This document shows, in pieces, positions 23,906-32,068 of a stretch of 64,000 bases of DNA; the first letter of the stretch is position 1; each line of letters opens with the position of its first letter. Both the position numbers and the translations under genes were made by a program. Source of the stretch: Novosphingobium sp. (GTDB taxonomy: Bacteria; Pseudomonadota; Alphaproteobacteria; Sphingomonadales; Sphingomonadaceae); NCBI GenBank assembly GCA_024236215.1, contig JACKKX010000004.1, positions 1-64,000 of the forward strand, in the 5' to 3' direction. The notes beneath the pieces were generated by a model. That model saw nothing but the letters and a program-made list of their open reading frames with translations. It ran no database searches and was not told the DNA's origin.

Positions 23906-24646
23906 ATGAGCGCCGCCCGCCCCGTCCTTGGCGTGATCGCCTGTCAGCGCACCGTGGGCATCGAACCCGCGCAGGCGGTGATGGAACGCTATATCCGCGC
24001 GGCGATGAAACATGCCGATGCGGCGGCACTGATCGTGCCCTCGCTGCCCGATCTGATGAGCGCGGTGGAGGTTGCCCCCCGGCTCGATGCGGTGCTGCTC
24101 ACCGGGAGTCCCTCGAACGTCGAGCCGCACCATTACGAGGACGAAGGCGGCGAAGGCCCGTTCGATCCCGGCCGCGACGCCATCGCGCTGAGCCTGGTCG
24201 AGCGGATGATAGGCCTCGGGCGGCCGGTGTTCGGGATTTGCCGGGGTTTTCAGGAAATCAACGTTGCGCTGGGCGGAACGCTCCGGCGCGACACCAGCGC
24301 CAGCGCCGAGCTGATCGCCCATCACGCCCCTGATGGCGCAGGCTTTGCGGAAATGTTCGATCATCTCCATCCCGTCACCCTGAGCCACGACGGGATGCTG
24401 GCGCGGTCATTCGGGAAGACTGGGCTGACGGTCAATTCGGTGCACTTCCAGGGGGTCGGAAGGCTGGCCCCGGGGCTGGACGTGGAAGCGCGCGCGCCCG
24501 ACGGCCTGATCGAGGGCTTTTCCGCCCGCCCCAACGGCGCCCCGGTGATCGCGGTGCAATGGCACCCGGAGTGGGATGCCGATACCAATCCTGACAGTCA
24601 GGCCTTCTTCAATCTGCTCGGACAGGCTATGCGGGGCGAGGCATGA
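23906..24646 (+). CDS. puuD: Gamma-glutamyl-gamma-aminobutyrate hydrolase
   Basis: A 246-residue class I glutamine-amidotransferase-fold hydrolase. Cys112 in FGICRGFQEINVALGG is the nucleophile, and VQWHPEWDAD near the C-terminus carries the His-Glu pair. GSPSNVEPHHY and NSVHFQGVGRLAPGL are further blocks of this family. It releases GABA and glutamate from gamma-glutamyl-GABA, the last step of the glutamylated route begun by the PuuA-like ligases. It begins 2 bases after the aldehyde dehydrogenase and is clearly co-transcribed with it. No synthetase domain is fused, as expected for PuuD. Confidence 0.9.
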   Translation: MSAARPVLGVIACQRTVGIEPAQAVMERYIRAAMKHADAAALIVPSLPDLMSAVEVAPRLDAVLLTGSPSNVEPHHYEDEGGEGPFDPGRDAIALSLVERMIGLGRPVFGICRGFQEINVALGGTLRRDTSASAELIAHHAPDGAGFAEMFDHLHPVTLSHDGMLARSFGKTGLTVNSVHFQGVGRLAPGLDVEARAPDGLIEGFSARPNGAPVIAVQWHPEWDADTNPDSQAFFNLLGQAMRGEA

Positions 24647-24702
24647 ACACCCGCGTCACCCGCACCAACCGCTTTCTGGCCCGCACCGGCTTTTCTCCCT
24701 GA
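24643..24702 (+). CDS. Possible 19-aa leader peptide
   Basis: ATG at 24643 overlaps the puuD stop as ATGA and encodes 19 residues rich in Arg and Thr (MNTRVTRTNRFLARTGFSP) before a stop 51 bases ahead of the putrescine aminotransferase gene. It could be a coupling ORF that carries ribosomes across the gap, a decayed gene start, or chance. No ribosome site of its own is needed given the overlap. Confidence 0.25.
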   Translation: MNTRVTRTNRFLARTGFSP

Positions 24703-24753
24703 GGCCGGCGTTCGCCCATCGAACGCCTGCCAAGATCCAAGGGAGAACCCTAA

Positions 24754-26127
24754 ATGCCCCGCAATTACGATATCGCCGAACTCAAGCGCCTCGACGTCAA
24801 GCACCACCTGCCCGCGCAGCAGGATTTCAAGCTGATCGAGGACATGGGCGGCAGCCGCATCGTCACCCATGCCGAGGGATGCTACATCCACGACGGCGAC
24901 GGCAACCGCATCCTTGATGGCATGGCGGGGCTGTGGTGCGTCAACGTCGGCTATGGCCGCGAGGAACTGGTCGAGGTTGCCGCCGAGCAGATGCGCGAAT
25001 TGCCGTTCTACAACACCTTCTTCAAAACCGTCGCCCCGCCCACAGTGCTGCTCGCCCAGAAGATCGCCGGGCTGACCGGCGGCAAGTTGCAGCACGTATT
25101 CTTCAACGCCTCGGGCAGCGAAGCCAACGATACCGTGTTCCGCATGGTGCGCCAGTACTGGAAGCTGAAGGGCGAACCCAAGCGCAAGGTCTTCATCAGC
25201 CGCTGGAACGCCTATCACGGATCGACCGTGGCCGGGGTCAGCCTGGGCGGCATGAAGTTCATGCACGAGCAGGGCGATCTGCCGATCCCCGGGGTCGAGC
25301 ACGTGCGCCAGCCCTATTGGTTTGGCGAAGGCTTTGGCCAGGATCCGGTGCAGTTCGGCAAGGAATGCGCCGCCTCGATCGAGGAGCGGATCCTGGCGGT
25401 CGGCCCAGAGAATGTCGCCGCCTTCATCGGCGAACCGGCACAGGGCGCGGGCGGGGTGATCATTCCCCCGCCGGGCTACTGGCAGGAGGTTGAGGCGATC
25501 TGCCGCAAATACGGCATCCTGCTGGTCGCCGACGAGGTGATCTGCGGGTTCGGCCGCACCGGCGAATGGTTCGGCCACCAGACCCTGGGCTTCACCCCCG
25601 ATCTGGTGCCGATGGCCAAGGGCCTCTCCTCGGGCTATTTGCCGATCAGCGCGGTGGCGGTCTCGAGCGAGATCGTCGAGGTGATGAAGACCGGGGGCGA
25701 TTTCGTCCACGGCTTCACCTATTCGGGCCACCCCGTTTGCGCCGCCGTGGCGCTGCGCAATATCGAGATCATCGAGCGCGAAGGGTTGGTGGCCCGCACC
25801 CGTGACGATACCGGCCCCTATCTGGCCAAGGCGCTGGCGCGGCTGAACGATCATCCGCTGGTCGGTGAAACCCGCTCGCTCGGGCTGCTCGGCGCGGTGG
25901 AAATCGTGGCCGAGCCTGGCACCAACAAGCGCTGGGGCGGGACCGAGGGCAATGCCGGCCCGCTGGTCCGTGATCGCTGTATCGAAAATGGGCTGATGGT
26001 GCGCGGAATTCGCGATACCATCGTGATGTGCCCACCGCTGACTATCAGCCACAGCCAGATCGACGATCTGGCCGCCATCATCCGCAAATCGCTTGACGAG
26101 GCCTGGCCCGCGCTCAAGGCCATCTGA
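24754..26127 (+). CDS. spuC: Putrescine-type class III aminotransferase (SpuC-like)
   Basis: A 457-residue PLP aminotransferase. The layout HLPAQQDFKLIEDMGGSRIV, GLWCVNVGYGREELVEVA, FFNASGSEANDTVFRMVRQY, SRWNAYHGSTVAGVSLGG, ADEVICGFGRTGEWFG, MAKGLSSGYLPISAV (PLP lysine) and HGFTYSGHPVCAAVALRN matches SpuC/polyamine:pyruvate transaminases. It would convert putrescine directly to 4-aminobutanal with pyruvate as acceptor, bypassing glutamylation. GGGAGAA ribosome site before ATG 24754. It precedes gabD by 11 bases. With the aldehyde dehydrogenase it forms the direct transaminase route alongside the Puu-type route. Confidence 0.88.
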   Translation: MPRNYDIAELKRLDVKHHLPAQQDFKLIEDMGGSRIVTHAEGCYIHDGDGNRILDGMAGLWCVNVGYGREELVEVAAEQMRELPFYNTFFKTVAPPTVLLAQKIAGLTGGKLQHVFFNASGSEANDTVFRMVRQYWKLKGEPKRKVFISRWNAYHGSTVAGVSLGGMKFMHEQGDLPIPGVEHVRQPYWFGEGFGQDPVQFGKECAASIEERILAVGPENVAAFIGEPAQGAGGVIIPPPGYWQEVEAICRKYGILLVADEVICGFGRTGEWFGHQTLGFTPDLVPMAKGLSSGYLPISAVAVSSEIVEVMKTGGDFVHGFTYSGHPVCAAVALRNIEIIEREGLVARTRDDTGPYLAKALARLNDHPLVGETRSLGLLGAVEIVAEPGTNKRWGGTEGNAGPLVRDRCIENGLMVRGIRDTIVMCPPLTISHSQIDDLAAIIRKSLDEAWPALKAI

Positions 26128-26138
26128 AGGAAGCCCGA

Positions 26139-27581
26139 ATGACCGTCTCTCCGCTGCTCCGCAACCAGTGCTACATCGCCGGCGAATGGGTCGATGCCGA
26201 TAGCGGCCAGACCATCGCGGTGACCAATCCGGCCACCGGCGAAATGCTGGGCAGCGTGCCGCTGTGCGGTGCGGCAGAAACCCGCCGGGCGATCGCGGCG
26301 GCAGAGGCGGCCTTTCCGGCCTGGCGCGCCCGCACCGCCAAGGACCGCGCCGCCGTGCTGCGCAAGTGGTTCGATTTGATCATGGCCAACCAGGAAGAGC
26401 TGGCCCGGATCCTCACCATGGAACAGGGCAAGAGCCTGGCCGAAGCCCGCGGCGAGATCGCCTATGGCGCGAGCTTCATCGAATGGTTCGCAGAGGAGGG
26501 CAAGCGGCTCTACGGCGATGTCATCCCCGGCCACATGGCCGACAAGCGGATCGTGGTGCTCAAGCAGCCGATCGGGGTTACCGCCGCGATCACGCCGTGG
26601 AATTTCCCGAATGCGATGATTACCCGCAAGGCCGGCCCGGCACTCGCCGCCGGGTGCCCGATGGTGATCAAGCCCGCCGCGCAGACCCCCTATTCGGCCC
26701 TCGCCCTGGCGGTGCTGGCCGAGGAAGCGGGCATTCCGGGGGGCATCCTCAGCGTGGTGACCGGCAGTGCCAGTGCGATCGGCGGCGAGATGACCGCCAA
26801 TCCCACGGTGCGCAAGCTGAGCTTCACCGGCTCGACCGAGATCGGCAAGCTGCTGATGCGGCAGAGCGCGGACACGATCAAGAAGCTCAGCCTCGAACTG
26901 GGCGGAAACGCGCCGTTCATCGTCTTCGACGATGCCGATGTCGATGCCGCGGTGGCGGGCGCAATGGCCAGCAAGTATCGCAATTCGGGCCAGACCTGCG
27001 TCTGCACCAACCGGCTCTACGTCCAGGCCGGGGTCTATGACGAGTTCGTGAGCAAGCTTTCCGCCGCGGCGACTGCGCTCAAGGTGGGCAACGGGCTTGA
27101 GGCGGGGACCGAACAAGGCCCGCTGATCGACGCCAATGCGGTCGCCAAGGTCGAGGAACACGTCGCCGACGCGCTGGCCAAGGGCGCCACCCTGCTCGCC
27201 GGGGGCAAGCCGCACGCGCTGGGCGGAACCTTCTTTGAGCCGACCGTCCTCGCCAACGTGACCCAGGACATGCTGGTTGCGCGCGAGGAAACCTTCGGCC
27301 CGCTGGCCCCGGTGGTGCGCTTCGAGACCGAGGAACAGGCGATCGCGATGGCCAACGACACCGAATTCGGTCTGGCGAGCTACTTCTATTCGACCAACCT
27401 CAGCCGGGTCTGGCGGGTGGCAGAGGCGATCGAGAGCGGGATGGTCTGCATCAATTCGGGCATCCTCAGCACCGAGGTCGCCCCGTTCGGCGGGGTCAAG
27501 CAATCGGGGCTGGGACGCGAAGGATCGAAGTACGGCATCGACGAATATGTCGAGATGAAATACCTCTGCATCACGATCTGA
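26139..27581 (+). CDS. gabD: NAD(P)-dependent succinate-semialdehyde dehydrogenase
   Basis: A 480-residue ALDH-family protein of the GabD type: ITPWNFPNAMITRKAGPALA, KPAAQTPYSALALAVLAEEAG, LSFTGSTEIGKLLM, LELGGNAPFIVFDDAD with the base Glu, and NSGQTCVCTNRLYVQ with the catalytic Cys. The CVC pair after GQT and the RKAGPALAAGCPM stretch are typical of GabD and unlike the aminobutyraldehyde enzyme at 22.5 kb. It oxidises succinate semialdehyde to succinate, delivering putrescine carbon to the TCA cycle. Last gene of the locus, ended by a hairpin at 27614-27639. Confidence 0.92.
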   Translation: MTVSPLLRNQCYIAGEWVDADSGQTIAVTNPATGEMLGSVPLCGAAETRRAIAAAEAAFPAWRARTAKDRAAVLRKWFDLIMANQEELARILTMEQGKSLAEARGEIAYGASFIEWFAEEGKRLYGDVIPGHMADKRIVVLKQPIGVTAAITPWNFPNAMITRKAGPALAAGCPMVIKPAAQTPYSALALAVLAEEAGIPGGILSVVTGSASAIGGEMTANPTVRKLSFTGSTEIGKLLMRQSADTIKKLSLELGGNAPFIVFDDADVDAAVAGAMASKYRNSGQTCVCTNRLYVQAGVYDEFVSKLSAAATALKVGNGLEAGTEQGPLIDANAVAKVEEHVADALAKGATLLAGGKPHALGGTFFEPTVLANVTQDMLVAREETFGPLAPVVRFETEEQAIAMANDTEFGLASYFYSTNLSRVWRVAEAIESGMVCINSGILSTEVAPFGGVKQSGLGREGSKYGIDEYVEMKYLCITI

Positions 27582-27613
27582 TCAGGAGTCCTTTCTGAAG
27601 GCAGCAACACCGG

Positions 27614-27639
27614 CCAAACTCGTTCTTCCGCGAGTTTGG
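27614..27639. terminator. Hairpin between convergent gabD and RND permease genes
   Basis: CCAAACTCG (27614-27622) and CGAGTTTGG (27631-27639) are a perfect 9-bp inverted repeat with an 8-nt loop in the 68-base gap between two convergent genes. No T-run follows on either strand, but position suggests a bidirectional transcription end. Confidence 0.55.
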
Positions 27640-27649
27640 AAACGCATTC

Positions 27650-30600
27650 TCAGGCGGCCTGCGCTTCGTCCTTGTCTTCCAGCAGTTTGCCGTCATCGCG
27701 CAGCAGTACGTAGATCGCCGGGATCACCAGCACGGTCAGCAGGGTCGAGCTGGCGAGGCCGAACAGAAGACTGATCGCCAGCCCCTGAAAGATCGGATCG
27801 GTCAGGATCACCGCCGCGCCGATCATCGCCGCCGCTGCGGTCAGCACGATCGGCTTGAAGCGGATCATCCCGGCTTCCAGCAGGGTTTCGCGCAGGCTCT
27901 TGTCGGGGCTGCGGGCATGACGGATGAAATCGACCAGCAGGATCGAATTGCGCACGATGATCCCCGCGAGCGCGATGAAGCCGATCATGCTGGTGGCGGT
28001 GAACGGGGCCATGAACAGCATGTGCCCCAGCACGATCCCGACCAGCGTCAGCGGCACCGGGGTGAGGATCACCAGGGGCAGCTGGAAGCTCTTGAACTGC
28101 CCCACAACCAGCACATAGATCCCCAGCAGCGCGACCATGAAGGCGGCGCCCATGTCGCGGAAGGTCACCCAGGTGATTTCCCACTCGCCGTCCCACAGCA
28201 GCGAGGGAATGGTTTCATCCTCGGGCTGGCCGTTGAGCCGCACTTCGGGTTTGGTCAGCCCGGCTTTGGCCCAATCATACCCGTCGACCGCATCGTCGAC
28301 CGCAAGCATGCCATAGATCGGCGCCTCGTAACGTCCGGCAAGATCGGCCATCACCATGGTCGCGCCGCGTCCGTCGCGGCGGAACATCGCCTGGCCGCCT
28401 GGCTCGATCCGGGCCGAGACGAGCTCACCCAGCGGGATCAGCTGCCCGCCCGGCGCCACCGCCACGGGGGTAGCCGCCAGCGCCGCCGACCATGAACGCT
28501 GGGCCTGCGCCAGCCCCATCTCGATCGGCAGCGGATCGCGGTCCGCGCCGCGCGGGGCATAGCCTACGGTCTGGTTACCCATCAGCGCGCCGATCGAATC
28601 GAACAGCTGCCGCTCGGACAGGCCGTAGTGATCGAGCTTGGCCCGATCCGGCACCAGCCGCAGCGTCGGGCGCGGCACGCCGAACGAATTGTCGGTATCG
28701 ACGATGAACGGCACCGATTTGAAGATCTTCTCCACCTCCAGCGCGGTGCGGGTGCGGGTCGCCTCATCGGGACCGTAGATTTCGGCCAGCAGCGTTGCCA
28801 TCACCGGCGGACCCGGCGGGGTTTCGACCACCTTGATCGAACCGCCCTGGGGCATGGCCACCGCCTTGAGCTGTTCGCGCAGGTCCACCGCGATCTCATG
28901 GCTCGAGCGCGAGCGGTCGCCCTTGGGCAGCAGGGTGACCATCAGATCGCCCTGCTCGGGCTTGGCGCGCAGGAAATAGTGCCGCACCAGCCCGTTGAAA
29001 TTGAACGGCGCCGAGGTGCCGGCATAGGCTTCCATCGCCACCACTTCGGGCACCTTGCGGGTTACCGCAGCAGCGGCCTCCAGCACGCGGGCGGTGCCCT
29101 CGAGGCTGGTCCCCTCGGGTAGGTCCACCACCAGCTGAACCTCGCTCTTGTTGTCGAAGGGCAGCAGCTTGACCGTGACCGCCTTGAAATAGAACATCGA
29201 ACAGGCCAGCAGCGTGGCCACCCCCACGGCGATCAGGAAGCGCTTGGCGCTGGCCTGGGTGGCGATCACCCGGCTGGCATATTTGCGGTAGAGCGCGCCG
29301 AGCTTGCCGCCCTGGGCATCCTCATGCCCGTGACCGTGCAGCGCCTGACGGGCAAAGCGAACCATCAGCCAGGGGGCGATGATCACCGCGACGAAGAACG
29401 AAAAGATCATCGCCGCCGAGGCATTGATCGGGATCGGTGCCATATAGGGACCCATCAGCCCCGAAACGAACAGCATCGGCAGCAGCGCGGCGACCACCGT
29501 CAGCGTCGCGACGATGGTGGGATTGCCCACCTCGGCCACGGCTTCCACCGCGGCGTCGATCCGGCTGCGGTCATCTTCCATCGCCCAGTGGCGGGCGATA
29601 TTCTCGATCATCACGATCGCATCGTCGACCAGGATGCCGATCGAGAAGATCAGCGCGAACAGGCTGACGCGGTTGATGGTAAAGCCCATGATCTTGCTGG
29701 CGAACATGGTCAGCATGATGGTGGTGGGGATGACGATCGCGGTGACGGCGGCCTCGCGCCAGCCGATCGCAAAGCCGATCAGCACCACGATCGAGATCGT
29801 TGCCAGGGCGAGGTGAAAGATCAGCTCGTTGGCCTTTTCGTTCGCGGTTTCGCCATAGTTGCGGGTCACCGCCACGCTGACGCTGTCGGGGATCAGCTTG
29901 CCCTCAAGGTGCTCAACCTTGTCCACCACCGCTTCGGACACGGTGACAGCATTGGCCCCGGCGCGCTTGGCGATCGCCAGGCTGACCGCCGGGGTCATGG
30001 CCCAGCCCTGCCCCTCCTCGCGGGCCCAGCGCCAGGCCCGGGCCTGATCTTCGCTGGGGGCCTGGGTGACGGTGGCGACATCGCTAAGCAGCACCGGCGC
30101 GCCGCTGGCCGAGCGCACGGTCAGCCCGGCCAGTTCCTGCGCATCGCGCAGCGTCTGCCCGGCGCTGACCGCCACGGCCTGGCCGCCTTCGCGCACGGTT
30201 CCCGCCGGAAAGGCGCGGTTGGCCTGCGATACCGCCTCGATCACGTTGCCCAAGGGCACGCGGTGAACCGCCAGCCGGGCCGGATCGGGCACCACCCGCA
30301 GCGCCGCGCGCTGGCCGCCGGTGATGAAGGTCAGCCCGACATCGTCAACCTTGGCGACTTCGCCGCGCAGCTTGCCCGCCAGCTCGAACAGCGCCTGATC
30401 GGTCCATTGCCCCGGCGCGCCGGGCTTGGGGGTCAGCGTCAGCACCACGATCGGCACGTCGGTGATCCCGTGGACGGTCACCTGCGGCGGGGGTATCCCC
30501 ACCGGGATGCGATCGATGTTGGCCTTGATCTTTTCGTCAATCCGGGTCGCCGCGTCCTCCGGATCGGAGCCGACCAGGAACCGCGCGGTGACCAGCACCC

Positions 30601-30877
30601 CATTATCCTCGGCCTGGGCATAGACGTGTTCAACCCCGTCGATCGACTTGACGATGGTTTCCAGCGGCTTGGCCACCAGTTCGATCGCATCGGGCGCGGC
30701 AAGACCCGGCGCGGCGACGCGGATATCGACCATCGGCACCGAGATCTGGGGTTCTTCCTCGCGCGGGATGGTGATGGTCGAGATCAGCCCGACCACGATC
30801 GCGGCGAGCAGGAACAGAGGGGTCAGCGGCGAGCGGATCGTGGCGCGGGTGATCGCCCCCGAAATGCCGAGGTTCAT
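27650..30877 (-). CDS. RND-family efflux transporter permease
   Basis: A 1075-residue inner-membrane proton-driven pump with the twofold AcrB/MexB-type layout: TM1 at about 12-38, a large periplasmic loop, TM2-6 with GILVDDAIVMIENIARHW in TM4 (the two Asp are the proton-relay pair), an amphipathic linker, then TM7 around 560, a second periplasmic loop and TM8-12. The IPREEEPQISVPMVDIRV stretch after TM1 is typical of the subgroup with small adaptors, common in alphaproteobacteria. No heavy-metal Met/Glu motif of CusA is evident, so substrate is open. It overlaps the adaptor gene by 4 bases and is divergent from an SQR-DUF2892-TolC operon, which supplies the probable outer-membrane channel. 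Confidence 0.9.
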   Translation of the reverse strand: MNLGISGAITRATIRSPLTPLFLLAAIVVGLISTITIPREEEPQISVPMVDIRVAAPGLAAPDAIELVAKPLETIVKSIDGVEHVYAQAEDNGVLVTARFLVGSDPEDAATRIDEKIKANIDRIPVGIPPPQVTVHGITDVPIVVLTLTPKPGAPGQWTDQALFELAGKLRGEVAKVDDVGLTFITGGQRAALRVVPDPARLAVHRVPLGNVIEAVSQANRAFPAGTVREGGQAVAVSAGQTLRDAQELAGLTVRSASGAPVLLSDVATVTQAPSEDQARAWRWAREEGQGWAMTPAVSLAIAKRAGANAVTVSEAVVDKVEHLEGKLIPDSVSVAVTRNYGETANEKANELIFHLALATISIVVLIGFAIGWREAAVTAIVIPTTIMLTMFASKIMGFTINRVSLFALIFSIGILVDDAIVMIENIARHWAMEDDRSRIDAAVEAVAEVGNPTIVATLTVVAALLPMLFVSGLMGPYMAPIPINASAAMIFSFFVAVIIAPWLMVRFARQALHGHGHEDAQGGKLGALYRKYASRVIATQASAKRFLIAVGVATLLACSMFYFKAVTVKLLPFDNKSEVQLVVDLPEGTSLEGTARVLEAAAAVTRKVPEVVAMEAYAGTSAPFNFNGLVRHYFLRAKPEQGDLMVTLLPKGDRSRSSHEIAVDLREQLKAVAMPQGGSIKVVETPPGPPVMATLLAEIYGPDEATRTRTALEVEKIFKSVPFIVDTDNSFGVPRPTLRLVPDRAKLDHYGLSERQLFDSIGALMGNQTVGYAPRGADRDPLPIEMGLAQAQRSWSAALAATPVAVAPGGQLIPLGELVSARIEPGGQAMFRRDGRGATMVMADLAGRYEAPIYGMLAVDDAVDGYDWAKAGLTKPEVRLNGQPEDETIPSLLWDGEWEITWVTFRDMGAAFMVALLGIYVLVVGQFKSFQLPLVILTPVPLTLVGIVLGHMLFMAPFTATSMIGFIALAGIIVRNSILLVDFIRHARSPDKSLRETLLEAGMIRFKPIVLTAAAAMIGAAVILTDPIFQGLAISLLFGLASSTLLTVLVIPAIYVLLRDDGKLLEDKDEAQAA

Positions 30878-31887
30878 TTGCCGCTCTTCCCGATCAGCAC
30901 GTCGCCCGCGCCCACCCCGGCGAGAATCTCGACCTTGCCACCTTCGGGCGAAGGCGCGGTCTGGACCGGAACCTCGCTGGCGCTGCCGTCCTTGGCGGCC
31001 ACGCTGACATAGTCGATCCCATAGCGGCTGGTCACGAAGGCGGCCGGCACCAGCAGCGCCTTGCGCGTGCCGGTTTCAACCTTGGCGGGCATGCGCCGTC
31101 CGACCAGGCTGGTATCGATCCCCGGCAGTTCCACATCGGCGCGCACCTGCCCGCCGACTACCGCCGGGTAAACTTTGATCACCCGCCCTTCGCCGCCGGT
31201 CCCGCCGGGAAGATCGACCCGCACCCGCGATCCGGCATGAACCTTGAGCGCCAGCGATTCGGGCATTTCCAGCCGCAGCACCGGCGGACCGGCGGTGATC
31301 GTCGCGATCAGCATCCCCGGAGCGACCGGGGCACCGGCGGGCACGTCGGCGCGCAGCACCCGGCCGCTGGCGGGTGCGATCACCGCGCCCTGCCCCGCCA
31401 CGGCGCTGACCGCCGATTGCTGCGCGCGTGCGGCCTGAACCTGGGCCTGGGCGGTGGCAAGGCCGGCCTCGGCCTGTTCGAGCCGGGCCTTGGCATAGAC
31501 CCCGTTCTGATAGAGGAAGCGCACCCGATCGAGCTCGGCCTGGGCCTGCTTGACCTGCGCCTGGGCTGCGGCGGCCTGGGCGCCATAGGCCCCGGCTTGA
31601 TAGCCAAGCTGGTTGTCAACGATCCGCCCGATCACCTGCCCCTTGCCGACCAGATCGCCTTCGCGAACCGTGAGCGAGGTCAGTACGCCGGGGATTCGCG
31701 CCAGTACCTGGGCCTCGTCCACAGTGCCCACTTCGGCGCTGACATCCTGCCAGGCGGCGGCATCACTGGGCGCAAGGGTCAGCCGGGTGCCCCCCGCAGC
31801 GGCGGCGGTCGGAGCCGCCTGCTCGGAAGATCCACACCCCGCCAGCGGCACAGCCAGCAGCGCCATTGCAAGCAGCTTTCCCTTCAT
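30874..31887 (-). CDS. RND efflux periplasmic adaptor lipoprotein
   Basis: A 337-residue membrane-fusion protein. The N-terminus is a lipoprotein signal with LAGC lipobox (MKGKLLAMALLAVPLAGC). A lipoyl half-motif (VLTSLTVREGDLVGKGQVIGRI) is followed by an Ala/Gln-rich helical hairpin (about 90-155), the second lipoyl half (GAVIAPASGRVLRADVPAGAPV) and beta-barrel and membrane-proximal domains. It links the RND pump to an outer-membrane channel. The gene is first of the leftward operon and starts 181 bases from the divergent SQR gene; the intervening palindrome probably controls both. Confidence 0.9.
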   Translation of the reverse strand: MKGKLLAMALLAVPLAGCGSSEQAAPTAAAAGGTRLTLAPSDAAAWQDVSAEVGTVDEAQVLARIPGVLTSLTVREGDLVGKGQVIGRIVDNQLGYQAGAYGAQAAAAQAQVKQAQAELDRVRFLYQNGVYAKARLEQAEAGLATAQAQVQAARAQQSAVSAVAGQGAVIAPASGRVLRADVPAGAPVAPGMLIATITAGPPVLRLEMPESLALKVHAGSRVRVDLPGGTGGEGRVIKVYPAVVGGQVRADVELPGIDTSLVGRRMPAKVETGTRKALLVPAAFVTSRYGIDYVSVAAKDGSASEVPVQTAPSPEGGKVEILAGVGAGDVLIGKSGK

Positions 31888-31962
31888 CGCCCCAGGTCCA
31901 TCCTTGCGCTCAGACTATCGGCCAGCCGATCTTTGGCGCGCCGATCATATTGCCTATTGCTT

Positions 31963-31982
31963 ATATTCGTTATTACGCATAT
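31963..31982. promoter_or_regulatory. Imperfect palindrome, candidate ArsR-family operator
   Basis: A 20-base imperfect palindrome of the form ATAT-n-CGT-n-AT-n-ACG-n-ATAT in the 181-base gap between the RND adaptor and SQR genes. Sixteen of 20 positions are symmetrical. It lies in an A+T-rich island unlike the surrounding DNA, the place expected for divergent promoters. Shape and length fit winged-helix repressors of the ArsR/BigR type; no such regulator is encoded in the window. Confidence 0.55.
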
Positions 31983-32068
31983 TAGTCAAGCACGATATAG
32001 CTTGCGAGTCCCGGTCTGCGGCTGGCACCTTGCAAGCCATACCGCCAAGCTAAAGGGGAGCTGGAGAA

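Noticed and set aside
27650-30877. Calling the pump CusA-type heavy-metal RND
   Set aside because: The TM4 motif and the loop after TM1 fit the drug/small-adaptor subgroup and no Met triad or metal chaperone gene is visible.
29324-31012. A 562-codon + strand frame inside the RND permease
   Set aside because: Low-complexity His/Asp/Arg translation opposite a clear transporter; shadow ORF.
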